Origin: Neorhizobium sp.
GTDB taxonomy: Bacteria; Pseudomonadota; Alphaproteobacteria; Rhizobiales; Rhizobiaceae
Reading direction: 5' to 3'
Assembly: GCA_028283725.1 (NCBI GenBank)
Contig: JAPWKC010000004.1
Span: forward strand, 744,001 to 808,000
Length of the DNA stretch: 64,000 nt
Part shown: piece after piece, positions 26,427 through 35,080 of the stretch
Layout: every line of letters starts with the position of its first letter
Numbering within the stretch: position 1 is the first letter of the stretch
Position numbers and translations under genes: made by a program
The notes under the pieces: model-generated
Seen by the model: the letters and a program-made list of their open reading frames with translations, nothing else
Databases searched by the model: none
Told to the model about the DNA's origin: nothing

Positions 26427-28529
26427 ATGAACGGAGCAAAGCTGCCGGAAGGCGGCGTTCTCTACGACGAGAGCGAAGATGACGAGGATGACGGCTTCGC
26501 GAGCGACGTTCTCGACGCAGGGTCGCTCGAAGGCGGCGCGCTTGAAGGCGGTGGGCTGGCGCTCGACGGCGCGGTTTCCTCGATCGACTGGAACGAGGGC
26601 CTGAAAAATGACAGCGGGCTGAAGGGCGCCGAGCTGATCGCCGAATTCGTCAAGCACCTGCCGAATGCGCCGGGTGTCTACCGGATGTTCAACGAGGCGG
26701 GCGACGTCATGTATGTCGGCAAGGCGCGCAGCCTGAAGAAGCGCGTCGGCAACTATGCGCAGGGGCGCGTCCATTCCAACCGGCTCTCGCGCATGGTGCG
26801 CGACACGACACATATGGAATTCGTCACGACGCGGACGGAAACCGAGGCGCTGCTGCTCGAAGCCAACCTGATCAAGCGGTTGCGGCCACGCTTCAACGTG
26901 CTGTTGCGCGACGACAAGTCGTTTCCCTATATCATGATCACGGGCGACCACCGGGCACCGGCGATCTTCAAGCATCGCGGCGCCCGCGCCCGCAAGGGCG
27001 ACTATTTCGGCCCCTTCGCCTCGGCCGCGGCCGTGGGACGCACGATCAATTCGCTGCAGCGAGCGTTTCTGTTGCGCACCTGCACCGACAGCGTGTTCGA
27101 AACCCGCACCCGGCCCTGCCTTCTCTACCAGATCAAACGCTGTTCGGGGCCGTGCACGCACGAGGTGAGCGATGCCGGCTATGCGGAACTGGTGAAGGAA
27201 GCCAAGGACTTTCTCTCGGGCAAGAGCCAGAACGTCAAGGCGTCCATCGCATCGCAGATGCAGGATGCCTCGAAAGATCTCGATTTCGAGCGGGCCGCCA
27301 TCTATCGCGACCGGCTTGCCGCCCTTTCGCATGTGCAGAGCCATCAGGGCATCAACCCGGCCGGCGTCGAAGAGGCGGATGTCTTTGCCATCTACAACGA
27401 GGGCGGGCTCTCCTGCATCCAGGTGTTCTTCTTCCGGACCGGTCAGAACTGGGGCAACCGCGCCTATTTCCCCAAGGCCGACCCGCAAATGTCCGGCGCG
27501 GAGATCCTCAACGCCTTCCTCGCCCAGTTCTACGACGACAAGCCGGTGCCGAAGCAGATCCTGCTTTCCGAAACCGTCGAGGAGCAGGAGCTGCTCGCGC
27601 TGGCGTTTTCCGAAAAGGCCGGGCACAAGGTGCAGATCTCGGTGCCGCAGCGCGGCGAGAAAAAGGATCTGGTCGAGCATGTGACGGGCAATGCCCGCGA
27701 GGCCCATGGCCGCAAGCTGGCCGAGACCTCGTCACAGGCGCGGCTTCTCAAGGGCCTCGCCGAGACATTTTCGCTGTCCTACGTGCCGCGCCGCATCGAG
27801 ATCTACGACAACTCGCATATCATGGGCACGAATGCGGTCGGCGGCATGGTGGTGGCCGGGCCGGAAGGTTTCGTGAAGGGCCAGTATCGCAAATTCAACA
27901 TCAAATCGACCGACATCACACCGGGCGACGATTTCGGGATGATGAAGGAAGTGATGACCCGGCGCTTCTCGCGGCTCCTGAAGGAAGAAGGCCTGCCGGA
28001 CCGTTCCGTATCGACGGCTGCGACGACGGACGCGTCTTCCGACGATATCAACGATGCCGCCTTTCCGGCATGGCCGGATGTGATCCTGATCGACGGCGGC
28101 CAGGGCCAGATGACGGCGGTTCGGGCAATCCTCGACGAGCTCGGCATCCGCGACGTGGTGACGGCGATCGGCGTCGCCAAGGGTGTCGATCGCGATGCCG
28201 GGCGTGAACGGTTCTTTGCCGAGGGCAAAAGCGATTTCTCGCTGCCGCCGCGCGATCCGGTTCTCTACTTCATCCAGCGGATGCGCGACGAGGCGCACCG
28301 GTTTGCCATCGGCTCGCACCGGGCGCGGCGCAAGAAGGAGATGGTGAAGAACCCGCTGGACGAGATCGCCGGCATCGGGCCGGGCCGCAAACGCAAGCTC
28401 TTGCAGCATTTCGGCACCGCCAAGGCCGTCTCGCGCGCCGGCCTCAACGACCTGATGGCGGTGGACGGAATTTCCGAAGCCGTGGCCAAGCAGGTCTACA
28501 ATCATTTTCACGAGACGCGGCAGGGGTGA
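26427..28529 (+). CDS. uvrC: Excinuclease ABC subunit C
   Basis: The dual-incision nuclease of nucleotide excision repair, 700 residues. Domains in order: an acidic low-complexity N-terminal extension of about 65 residues (rich in D, E and G), the GIY-YIG 3'-incision domain (APGVYRMF...[13 protein letters not shown], roughly 80-160), the UVR UvrB-binding motif ([15 protein letters not shown] near 290), the RNase H-like 5'-incision domain ([10 protein letters not shown] near 553), and C-terminal helix-hairpin-helices ([17 protein letters not shown]). The ATG at 26427 lies behind GGAGACAGGA; an earlier in-frame start at 26313 is unlikely. The acidic extension is longer than in E. coli UvrC. Confidence 0.95.
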   Translation: MNGAKLPEGGVLYDESEDDEDDGFASDVLDAGSLEGGALEGGGLALDGAVSSIDWNEGLKNDSGLKGAELIAEFVKHLPNAPGVYRMFNEAGDVMYVGKARSLKKRVGNYAQGRVHSNRLSRMVRDTTHMEFVTTRTETEALLLEANLIKRLRPRFNVLLRDDKSFPYIMITGDHRAPAIFKHRGARARKGDYFGPFASAAAVGRTINSLQRAFLLRTCTDSVFETRTRPCLLYQIKRCSGPCTHEVSDAGYAELVKEAKDFLSGKSQNVKASIASQMQDASKDLDFERAAIYRDRLAALSHVQSHQGINPAGVEEADVFAIYNEGGLSCIQVFFFRTGQNWGNRAYFPKADPQMSGAEILNAFLAQFYDDKPVPKQILLSETVEEQELLALAFSEKAGHKVQISVPQRGEKKDLVEHVTGNAREAHGRKLAETSSQARLLKGLAETFSLSYVPRRIEIYDNSHIMGTNAVGGMVVAGPEGFVKGQYRKFNIKSTDITPGDDFGMMKEVMTRRFSRLLKEEGLPDRSVSTAATTDASSDDINDAAFPAWPDVILIDGGQGQMTAVRAILDELGIRDVVTAIGVAKGVDRDAGRERFFAEGKSDFSLPPRDPVLYFIQRMRDEAHRFAIGSHRARRKKEMVKNPLDEIAGIGPGRKRKLLQHFGTAKAVSRAGLNDLMAVDGISEAVAKQVYNHFHETRQG

Positions 28530-28688
28530 AGACGCTCATGCTTCAACATTTGCCTAAACGGCGGCACTCCACCGCATTTCGCTGCAAAAAAGCCGTCTCT
28601 CCATGTTGACGCTTGCCCTTCGAGCCTTCAACTAGAGGCCAAAGCTAGACTGATCCGCTCCACACCGATCACCCGATACAGGTTCACC

Positions 28689-29279
28689 ATGGCATCGCGC
28701 GCATACAATATCCCGAACCTTCTCACCTATGCGCGCATTGTCGCCGTGCCGCTGATCGTCGGATGCTTCTTCATCGAAGGGCAGCTGGAAAGTTCGGATT
28801 TCGCCCGCTGGACGGCGCTGACGCTGTTCATCATCGCCTCCCTCACCGACTATCTCGATGGTTATCTGGCCCGCATCTGGAACCAGACCTCGAATATCGG
28901 CCGGATGCTCGATCCGATCGCCGACAAGCTGCTGATCGCAGCCGTGCTCCTGCTTCTGGCCGCCGACCAGACGATCGCCGACTGGTCGGTCTGGGCCGCG
29001 ATCACCATTCTGTGCCGCGAGATCCTGGTCTCGGGCCTGCGGGAATATCTCGCCGGGCTCAAGGTCTCCGTGCCGGTGACCCGGATCGCCAAGTGGAAGA
29101 CGACGATCCAGATGGTGGCGATCGCCTTCCTTCTGGCTGGCCCTGCGGGCGATCAGGTGCTGCCGCATACGACGCAGATCGGCATCGTGCTTCTGTGGCT
29201 CGCCGCCATCCTCACCTTCTATACCGGCTACGATTACTTCCGCGCCGGCCTGAAGCATCTGATCGAGGACGACGAATGA
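28689..29279 (+). CDS. pgsA: CDP-diacylglycerol--glycerol-3-phosphate 3-phosphatidyltransferase
   Basis: A 196-residue inner-membrane enzyme making phosphatidylglycerol phosphate, the committed step to phosphatidylglycerol and cardiolipin. The CDP-alcohol phosphotransferase signature DG-(x2)-AR-(x8)-G-(x3)-D-(x3)-D is visible from LDGYLAR to MLDPIADK, near residues 57-79. Several membrane helices surround it. Its TGA overlaps the moaD ATG (ATGA). Confidence 0.94.
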   Translation: MASRAYNIPNLLTYARIVAVPLIVGCFFIEGQLESSDFARWTALTLFIIASLTDYLDGYLARIWNQTSNIGRMLDPIADKLLIAAVLLLLAADQTIADWSVWAAITILCREILVSGLREYLAGLKVSVPVTRIAKWKTTIQMVAIAFLLAGPAGDQVLPHTTQIGIVLLWLAAILTFYTGYDYFRAGLKHLIEDDE

Positions 29280-29530
29280 CGAAACTCGTTTATTTCGCCT
29301 GGGTGCGCGAGCGGATCGGCAAGCCGGACGAGGATCTCGACCTTCCGGCAAGTGTCGTCACCGTCGGCGATCTGCTGACGCATCTGGCGACCTTGGGCGA
29401 GGAATACGAGAATGCGCTGCAATATCCCGATGTGATCCGCGTGGCGATCAATCAGGAGCATGTGGAGCATGACGAGCCGATCGCAGGGGCCCGTGAAATC
29501 GGTCTTTTCCCACCGATGACGGGTGGGTGA
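29276..29530 (+). CDS. moaD: Molybdopterin synthase sulfur-carrier subunit
   Basis: An 84-residue ubiquitin-like protein starting MTKLVYFAWVRERIG and ending in the essential Gly-Gly (PPMTGG), which is adenylated and thiocarboxylated before donating sulfur to precursor Z. It shares four bases with the end of pgsA, so translation is coupled. moaE follows after about 150 bp. These genes supply cofactor for molybdoenzymes such as the one at 19.2-21.3 kb. Confidence 0.93.
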   Translation: MTKLVYFAWVRERIGKPDEDLDLPASVVTVGDLLTHLATLGEEYENALQYPDVIRVAINQEHVEHDEPIAGAREIGLFPPMTGG

Positions 29531-29676
29531 AGAGCGGTCCGGAAACGCCGGAGACATCGATCCGGCGGATCGGTTGGAGCGACGAGCGCCCTTCCATCAA
29601 GGCGAAGGGACGGGATACGGTTCGCCCTATCGATCACCCCTTTTCGCCCGCACCGACACATTTCCGGAGATCTCTC

Positions 29677-30141
29677 ATGCAGCCGATCACCCCGACAATC
29701 CGCGTAGAGGCCGACGACTTCGATCTTCAGGCGGAAATCGACGCGCTGACGGCCGGGCGCACCGATATCGGCGCTGTCGTTTCCTTTTCCGGTCTCTGCC
29801 GCGGCGAAAAGGGCACGCTTTCGGCGCTGGAACTCGAACATTATCCGGGCATGGCCGAGGCCGAGATGACGCGGATCGCAGAACTTGCGATCGAACGCTT
29901 CTCGTTGATGGGGCTTACCGCCATCCACCGCTTCGGCAAGATCGAGCCCGGCGAAAATATCGTGCTCGTGATCGCCTGCTCGCCGCACCGGCAGGCCGCT
30001 TTCGACGGCGCGAATTTCGTCATGGATTTCTTAAAGACCTCGGCACCTTTCTGGAAGAAGGAACACGCCGCCGACGGCAGCCCGCGCGACTGGGTCTCCG
30101 CCAAGGATGCCGATGACAAGGCGCAGGAGAAGTGGCTTTAA
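29677..30141 (+). CDS. moaE: Molybdopterin synthase catalytic subunit
   Basis: A 154-residue large subunit of molybdopterin synthase. Family motifs are visible: GAVVSFSGLCRGEKG near residue 31, LELEHYPGMAEAEM near 49, IHRFGKIEPGENIVLV near 84, and the lysines in FLKTSAPFWKKEH near 120 that contact the MoaD tail. The ATG at 29677 has CCGGAGA at good spacing. An in-frame upstream start at 29527 would overlap moaD but adds unrelated residues. It converges on a permease gene with only three bases between stops. Confidence 0.93.
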   Translation: MQPITPTIRVEADDFDLQAEIDALTAGRTDIGAVVSFSGLCRGEKGTLSALELEHYPGMAEAEMTRIAELAIERFSLMGLTAIHRFGKIEPGENIVLVIACSPHRQAAFDGANFVMDFLKTSAPFWKKEHAADGSPRDWVSAKDADDKAQEKWL

Positions 30142-30144
30142 CCT

Positions 30145-31041
30145 TCACACCACCACCCTCTCCCGCCGGCTCACGACAAGGATGAGGACAAGGCCGGAGA
30201 TGACGGCGAAGTCGCGCCATGCGGTGGGGCCGTAGCCGGTCCAGAGCGTTTCGGCGATGCCGATCAAGGCCGCTCCGAATGCTGCACGCAGCGGGTGTCG
30301 CGCGCCGCCGGCAGCCGCGATCAGAACGACCTTGAAGCCGAACAGGAGGCCGTCGCTGAAATCCATCGTGCCGTAGCGCGAGGTGGCGATCAGGCCGCAG
30401 AGCGCGGCATAGAGGCTCGCGATCGCATAGGCCGTCACGAAGACCAGACCGGTGTTCACGGCGCAGAGTTCAGCCGCCTTCGGATCGTCGGAGACCGCTT
30501 TCCAGAGGCGGCCGAAGCGGGTGCGTGCCAGCACCAGCCAACCGATCGCGATCATCACGGCAGAAGCTGCGATATCGAGAAGCTGGATCAGCGTGAGCGT
30601 CACCGGAAACCGCCCGTCCTCCCAAAGCACGACGGACCCTGAGAGGATCGGGGGAAGCCAGAGCTGGCGAGTGTGCGCTGCAAGCCTTGCGCCCTCCATC
30701 AGCACCATCAGCAGGCCGAGGGAGGCGACGATCACGGCATTCGGTGAAACATTGGCAAGAGGTCGCATGACGAAGCGGCCGATCGCGGCTCCCGCGCCGA
30801 CGGAGAGAAGCAGCGCTGCCGCCGCCCCGAATGTGAGGGCGGCAGGCAGGATCAGCCAGAGCCTGTCCCAGCCGATGGCGGTAAAGAGCAGAAACATCTG
30901 ACCGGAAAAGGCAAACAGCACGCCATAGGTCATGTCTGCGCGGCGCGTCACGGCAAAGGCTATCGCATAGCCGAAGGCAAGTGCTGCATAGAGCGCTGCG
31001 ATCGGCGCCGCATTGGCAAGAAGCTGGAAGAAATAGGCCAT
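30145..31041 (-). CDS. LivH-like branched-chain ABC transporter permease, orphan
   Basis: A 298-residue hydrophobic protein of the LivH/BPD_transp_2 family. It has about eight membrane helices and the family cytoplasmic loop [20 protein letters not shown] near residue 172, which contacts the ATPases, followed by [23 protein letters not shown]. No LivM, LivG, LivF or binding protein lies beside it, so it either joins subunits encoded elsewhere or acts in a different way. It is divergent from a CGNR-type regulator with an inverted repeat in the shared promoter region. Confidence 0.82.
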   Translation of the reverse strand: MAYFFQLLANAAPIAALYAALAFGYAIAFAVTRRADMTYGVLFAFSGQMFLLFTAIGWDRLWLILPAALTFGAAAALLLSVGAGAAIGRFVMRPLANVSPNAVIVASLGLLMVLMEGARLAAHTRQLWLPPILSGSVVLWEDGRFPVTLTLIQLLDIAASAVMIAIGWLVLARTRFGRLWKAVSDDPKAAELCAVNTGLVFVTAYAIASLYAALCGLIATSRYGTMDFSDGLLFGFKVVLIAAAGGARHPLRAAFGAALIGIAETLWTGYGPTAWRDFAVISGLVLILVVSRRERVVV

Positions 31042-31069
31042 CAGGCGCTCCGCTCGATCCCGCGCGAAT

Positions 31070-31101
31070 TATAACTGGTGAAACGGCATTTGCCAGTTAT
31101 A
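31070..31101. promoter_or_regulatory. Inverted repeat, candidate operator
   Basis: Perfect 9-bp arms TATAACTGG and CCAGTTATA are separated by 14 bp. They lie in the 68-bp space between the starts of the permease and the CGNR regulator. Position and symmetry suggest an operator for a dimeric regulator, most simply the CGNR protein itself. Confidence 0.6.
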
Positions 31102-31109
31102 TTGATGGC

Positions 31110-31688
31110 ATGACCTTTGCCTGGACACCTCACCGTTTTGCCGGCGGTGCGCTGGCGCTCGATGTCGCCAACAGCGTCATCCTGCGTTTCGACGCGTCGC
31201 GCAGCGTCGACCGTTTCGCTGACCGGCCGCAGATGGATGCGTTCGCGGTTGCCGCCGCGTCATTCTGCGCCGAGCGGGCGCTGTTCGGCACGCTCGAGCC
31301 GGTTTCAGCCGGCGATCGGGCGGGTTTTCTGGCCTTGCGCGAGGCGGTCGACGGCTATTTTCGCCATCGGCTTCTGTGCGACGCGGATGACGAGGTGCTG
31401 AGGACGCGGCTTGCCGATCTTCTGGAGACGGCAGCGGCGATGCTGCGTGTCGGCGGCAAGGCGTCGCTGGCGGCGGAAACCGCCCATTCGGCGCTGCGGC
31501 TTCTCTACAGCGACACTCTCGCGCGAATAAGAATCTGCGGCCATTGCGGCTGGCTGTTCGTCGATCGCAGCAAAAACCGCAGCCGGATGTGGTGCGACAT
31601 GGCCGTCTGCGGCAACCGGGTGAAGGCCAGCCGGCATTATCGGCAGGGCCGCGCCGCACGCTCCGCGCACCCGCCCACGACGGAGTGA
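31110..31688 (+). CDS. CGNR zinc-finger protein, putative regulator
   Basis: A 192-residue protein of the ABATE/CGNR family, annotated in databases as putative stress-induced transcription regulators. The N-terminal ABATE domain starts near residue 8 ([14 protein letters not shown]). The C-terminal zinc ribbon shows [17 protein letters not shown] followed by [16 protein letters not shown], including the CGNR tetrad that names the family. The ATG at 31110 sits directly after the inverted repeat; the longer frame from 30981 overlaps the permease. The zinc ribbon and divergent layout suggest it controls itself and the permease. Confidence 0.85.
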   Translation: MTFAWTPHRFAGGALALDVANSVILRFDASRSVDRFADRPQMDAFAVAAASFCAERALFGTLEPVSAGDRAGFLALREAVDGYFRHRLLCDADDEVLRTRLADLLETAAAMLRVGGKASLAAETAHSALRLLYSDTLARIRICGHCGWLFVDRSKNRSRMWCDMAVCGNRVKASRHYRQGRAARSAHPPTTE

Positions 31689-31693
31689 CGGCA

Positions 31694-32221
31694 ATGACGG
31701 CGCCACGCTGGATTGTCGTCTTGCGCCTTATCGGGTTCCTGTCGGCCGGGCTCCTGCCGGCCGGATGCCAGCGACCGTCGGAAGGCGTCTTTCTGGAACT
31801 TACCGGGCGTATCTTCGTGTTCAACTACCGGGTTGCGACCGCAAACTATCTGCTGACCTTCAAGACGGTCACACCGATCCCCGTCGGCACTGTCATCGAG
31901 GCCTATTTCGACGATCCGCGCGGTGGAAACGATCTCGTCACCCGTCAGGACGTGTTTACCGGCGACGAGACGATCTCGATTTCGAGCCCGCATGTCTCTT
32001 GCGTCCGGAAGGAGCACCCCTACGCGGTCGATCTCCGGCTTGTCGATCGCGAAGGAAAGCTCTTGCAGGAGATCGCGACGTCCGTGACGTCGGATGTCGA
32101 TCAGTCGGCCGTTCTGCCGTCAAAGCCGCTCGTGGTGGGGCCGGTCTACACGCCCAATCCTGACGTGTTCAAGGCTGACGGCACGACGGATTTTTCCGGC
32201 GAGAAGGATTGCCCGACGTGA
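31694..32221 (+). CDS. Putative lipoprotein of unknown function
   Basis: A 175-residue exported protein. The N-terminus is a signal sequence ending LLPAGC, a slightly atypical lipobox (Pro at -3), so Cys lipidation is likely but not sure. The mature part begins QRPSEGVFLELTGRIFVFNYRVA and looks beta-rich. I do not recognise the family beyond a faint memory of rhizobial hypothetical proteins. It starts five bases after the CGNR gene stop, so they may be co-transcribed. A terminator hairpin follows at 32312. Confidence 0.65.
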   Translation: MTAPRWIVVLRLIGFLSAGLLPAGCQRPSEGVFLELTGRIFVFNYRVATANYLLTFKTVTPIPVGTVIEAYFDDPRGGNDLVTRQDVFTGDETISISSPHVSCVRKEHPYAVDLRLVDREGKLLQEIATSVTSDVDQSAVLPSKPLVVGPVYTPNPDVFKADGTTDFSGEKDCPT

Positions 32222-32311
32222 TTGCCGCCTCTCCTGCGTCATCCGCGGCCTGTCGCGAGCATGATGGCCGTGTGGCGGGCGTCGTTTATTCAGACGCTTC
32301 ACGGAATAGAA

Positions 32312-32339
32312 AAAGGCCGGCGCTTTCGCACCGGCCTTT
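32312..32339. terminator. Bidirectional terminator between lipoprotein gene and ndk
   Basis: Nine-bp stem AAAGGCCGG/CCGGCCTTT with a 10-base loop and T runs on both strands. It serves convergent genes ending at 32221 (+) and 32386 (-). Confidence 0.8.
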
Positions 32340-32385
32340 CTTCAATATCATCAATCTCTTGAGGCTATGCCTCTGAGACTTTGAT

Positions 32386-32808
32386 TCAGCCGACGATTTC
32401 GGTTTCAGCGAACCAGTAGGCGATTTCCTGTGCAGCGGTTTCCGGAGCGTCCGAACCGTGAACCGAATTTTCGCCGATCGACAGAGCGAACTGCTTGCGG
32501 ATCGTGCCTTCGTCGGCGTTTGCCGGGTTGGTCGCACCCATGATTTCGCGGTTCTTCAGGATGGCGCCTTCGCCTTCCAGAACCTGAACGATGGTCGGGC
32601 CAGACGTCATGCCTTCAACCAGTTCGCCGAAGAACGGGCGTTCCTTGTGAACGGCGTAAAAGCCTTCGGCTTCGCGCTTGCTCATCCAGACGCGCTTGGA
32701 TGCGATGATGCGCAGGCCGTTGTCTTCAAACACCTTGGTGATGGCGCCGGTCAGGTTGCGCTTGGTTGCGTCCGGCTTGATCATCGAAAACGTGCGTTCA
32801 ATCGCCAT
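32386..32808 (-). CDS. ndk: Nucleoside diphosphate kinase
   Basis: A 140-residue enzyme that equilibrates nucleoside di- and triphosphates through a phospho-His. It starts [18 protein letters not shown], and the active-site His lies in [12 protein letters not shown] near residue 117. Length is exactly typical. It has its own terminator. Confidence 0.97.
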   Translation of the reverse strand: MAIERTFSMIKPDATKRNLTGAITKVFEDNGLRIIASKRVWMSKREAEGFYAVHKERPFFGELVEGMTSGPTIVQVLEGEGAILKNREIMGATNPANADEGTIRKQFALSIGENSVHGSDAPETAAQEIAYWFAETEIVG

Positions 32809-32889
32809 TGGTCTTGTCCTTTTTTTCCACTGGAAAGTGGGCGGTGTTTACCCGCCCCTTTGACCGGAAACAAGGGGGTTTGACCAATT

Positions 32890-33579
32890 TCACGCCGCTG
32901 TCACAAGCCGGCCCACCCCGCCATGGAGGTCGAGGCAACGCTCGAACCATGCCGCGACCGGGTCATCCTGCGCAAACACGTCGGCGCCTGCCGTGATCCG
33001 CAGCCATTGCAGCGCACCGAAGAGGATGTAGTCGGCAAACAGCGGCGTATCGCCGCCGAGGAAGGGCTGATAGCCAAGCGTCTGGCGCACCGGCTCGAGC
33101 TTTGCCGCAAAAGCCGCGATGGCGGCCGGGCTTGCGGCGCGCAGGTCTTCCATCGTGCGGCCAAGCAGCGCCTCGCGGGTGCGGCGGAAATAGGCGCGGT
33201 CGGTCTCGCCGAGCATGTCGTGGATATCGGCCACCGCAATGCCGGTGACGGCCGGATGGATGATCGATTGCGAGAAGCGCTCGACGAAACGCGAAAGCGC
33301 CTTGCCGCCCTCGCCGCCGAACAGCGTCGGGGCGTCCGGGTATTTTTCCTCCAGATAAAGGGCGATATCGAAACTGTCGCGGATCAATTCCTGACCGTCG
33401 CGCAAAATGGGCACGGTCTTGGAAAAGCCGGCCTCAAGATCCGGAACCAGCGTGAACGGCGTCGGCTTTTCCTCGAAATCCAGTCCCTTGTGCTTCAGCG
33501 CCAGAACCACCTTCCAGCAATGGGGCGAAAAGGGCCGGTCGGCATCGGCGCCGCACAGGGTGTAGAGGATACGCGTCAT
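32890..33579 (-). CDS. Glutathione S-transferase family protein, etherase-like
   Basis: A 229-residue GST-like protein. The N-terminal thioredoxin-like domain opens MTRILYTLCGADADRPFSPH with CW shortly after, followed by KTVPILRDG (cis-Pro) and DSFDIALYLEEKYP. The helical C-terminal domain continues to the end. The arrangement resembles LigE/LigF-like beta-etherase relatives, but catalytic activity cannot be inferred. It is upstream of ndk on the same strand with 81 bp between. Confidence 0.85.
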   Translation of the reverse strand: MTRILYTLCGADADRPFSPHCWKVVLALKHKGLDFEEKPTPFTLVPDLEAGFSKTVPILRDGQELIRDSFDIALYLEEKYPDAPTLFGGEGGKALSRFVERFSQSIIHPAVTGIAVADIHDMLGETDRAYFRRTREALLGRTMEDLRAASPAAIAAFAAKLEPVRQTLGYQPFLGGDTPLFADYILFGALQWLRITAGADVFAQDDPVAAWFERCLDLHGGVGRLVTAA

Positions 33580-33715
33580 GAAAAGCTCCCGTCATTGTCT
33601 TTGTGCTGTCTGCTTTGCCCATCCTGTGCCGGAAAGGCGGCATGAATCCAGTCAGGAAAACTGATCGATGGCATTTCCGTTTGTGAAGCGAGGCTTCCTT
33701 AACCCTGAAAACAAC

Positions 33716-33755
33716 CCCCGCCTGCGGTTTAGCGGATGTTAAACCGCAGGCGGGG
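33716..33755. repeat. Perfect 16-bp inverted repeat
   Basis: Arms CCCCGCCTGCGGTTTA and TAAACCGCAGGCGGGG, identical over 16 bp, with an 8-base loop. It lies 68 bp before the GGDEF-protein start and 137 bp before the GST start. Neither strand has a clear T tract after the stem, so a classic terminator is not obvious. Confidence 0.7.
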
Positions 33756-33822
33756 CACAGTCGTTGCGATATCTTACGGGTTGGCCTTGCCAATGGCAGG
33801 CTTCAGGATCGCGAGGGCGCAG

Positions 33823-34932
33823 ATGGCAGGCAGCGCAGCCAGGGTGAATGGTGGCAAGACCACCATAGTGAAGGACGTTTCGGCCAACAGCCGGCAGGAC
33901 CGCAGCCTGCAGGTCATCGGCCAGCATATGGCGCGGCTTTCGGTCAGCGGCCTGCCGCGCAATTACGAGCTGTTCCACGAAGCCATTTCCGGCGCGGACA
34001 CGGCGCTGTCCCGCGAGGTGATGGCCATTGCCTCGCCTCCCTCTCAGGCAGAACTGGACGAGATCGGCCTGCGCTTTCACCTGCCGGGTTTCGTGGCGCT
34101 TGCCGCACAACGCGGCCGCCAGCAGGAAATTCGCGCACTTGCCGATTTGCGGGAGCGGATGATGACCGGCGCGACGCAGCGGCAGAGTTTTGCCCGTGCG
34201 CTCGAAACCGTCGCCCGCAGCCTGCGCGATGACCATTCCGCGGGAAATTCCGCCGGATATTCCGCAAGTCCGGCCGATATTCTCGCCGAAATCGAATATC
34301 TGAGCGTGACGCTTTCCGACACCGTCGTGTCCGAAACGGAGCTTTCAGACGCCATGCGCACCTGCATGACGCGGCTTGGCGATGCGGAACGCGACAATGC
34401 CATCGCAAGGGCCGCGACCGTGCGCGACCGGCTCACCTCGCTTCCCAACCATGCCGCCCTGATGGAGCGGCTCGACACGCTTTACGGCTCCGACGGACAG
34501 CCGCGGGGGACCGCATTGTTCCTCGTCTCGATCACGGATCTCTCCGACATCTCACAGACCTATGGCGAGCCGGCGGCAACCCGGATCATTCGCAAGGCCG
34601 GATCGATCTTCCGCAAGGCAATCAAGAAGAACGATTTTGTTGCCCGCACCGGCAAGGACGAATTCGCCTTTCTCTTTGGCAGCGTCGAGCGCGACAGCGT
34701 CCAGCCGATCGCCGACCGGCTGACGGCGCAGGTGGCGGACAACCTCGTCTTTGCCACGTCGAGCAATGGGCACAAGGCCAGCGTCGAGATCGCGATCGGC
34801 GTGGCGCTGGCGAACGAGGCGTTTTCGCCGCAGCAATTGCGCCTGCAGGCGGCAACGGCGCTGGAAGTTTCGCGTCTGCGCGGCCGGATCGCCGTCTATT
34901 CGCCCGAGATCGGCAACCGCGCCTCGTCCTGA
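33823..34932 (+). CDS. Degenerate GGDEF-domain protein
   Basis: A 369-residue protein. The N-terminal half is helical with SRQDRSLQVIGQHMARLSVS and no membrane segment. The C-terminal half (about 205-360) is a GGDEF domain whose signature reads RTGKDEF instead of RxGGDEF: the second Gly is Lys, and the DxxxFKxxND substrate region is also poorly kept (ITDLSDISQTYGEP). It is probably not an active diguanylate cyclase and may bind GTP or a partner. The ATG at 33823 has GAGGG at good spacing and matches the start of similar rhizobial proteins; upstream starts at 33736 and 33793 run through a 16-bp hairpin. Confidence 0.8.
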   Translation: MAGSAARVNGGKTTIVKDVSANSRQDRSLQVIGQHMARLSVSGLPRNYELFHEAISGADTALSREVMAIASPPSQAELDEIGLRFHLPGFVALAAQRGRQQEIRALADLRERMMTGATQRQSFARALETVARSLRDDHSAGNSAGYSASPADILAEIEYLSVTLSDTVVSETELSDAMRTCMTRLGDAERDNAIARAATVRDRLTSLPNHAALMERLDTLYGSDGQPRGTALFLVSITDLSDISQTYGEPAATRIIRKAGSIFRKAIKKNDFVARTGKDEFAFLFGSVERDSVQPIADRLTAQVADNLVFATSSNGHKASVEIAIGVALANEAFSPQQLRLQAATALEVSRLRGRIAVYSPEIGNRASS

Positions 34933-35080
34933 CAGCGGCACGCCGACAGGGCATCCGGGACGTCTCAAGGGTGGGCAAGCCGGCCACAGTCGGCAGCCAT
35001 GGCATCGCAGATCGCCGTTCGATCGCTTAACCGATTTCCGCTCTCTTGCGTCGGATCGCGGTTTCGGCCAAAACCGCCGC

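Noticed and set aside
26111..26482. Possible small gene upstream of uvrC
   Set aside because: Arg/Ser/Gly-rich translation with no ribosome site or family likeness; overlaps the uvrC start.
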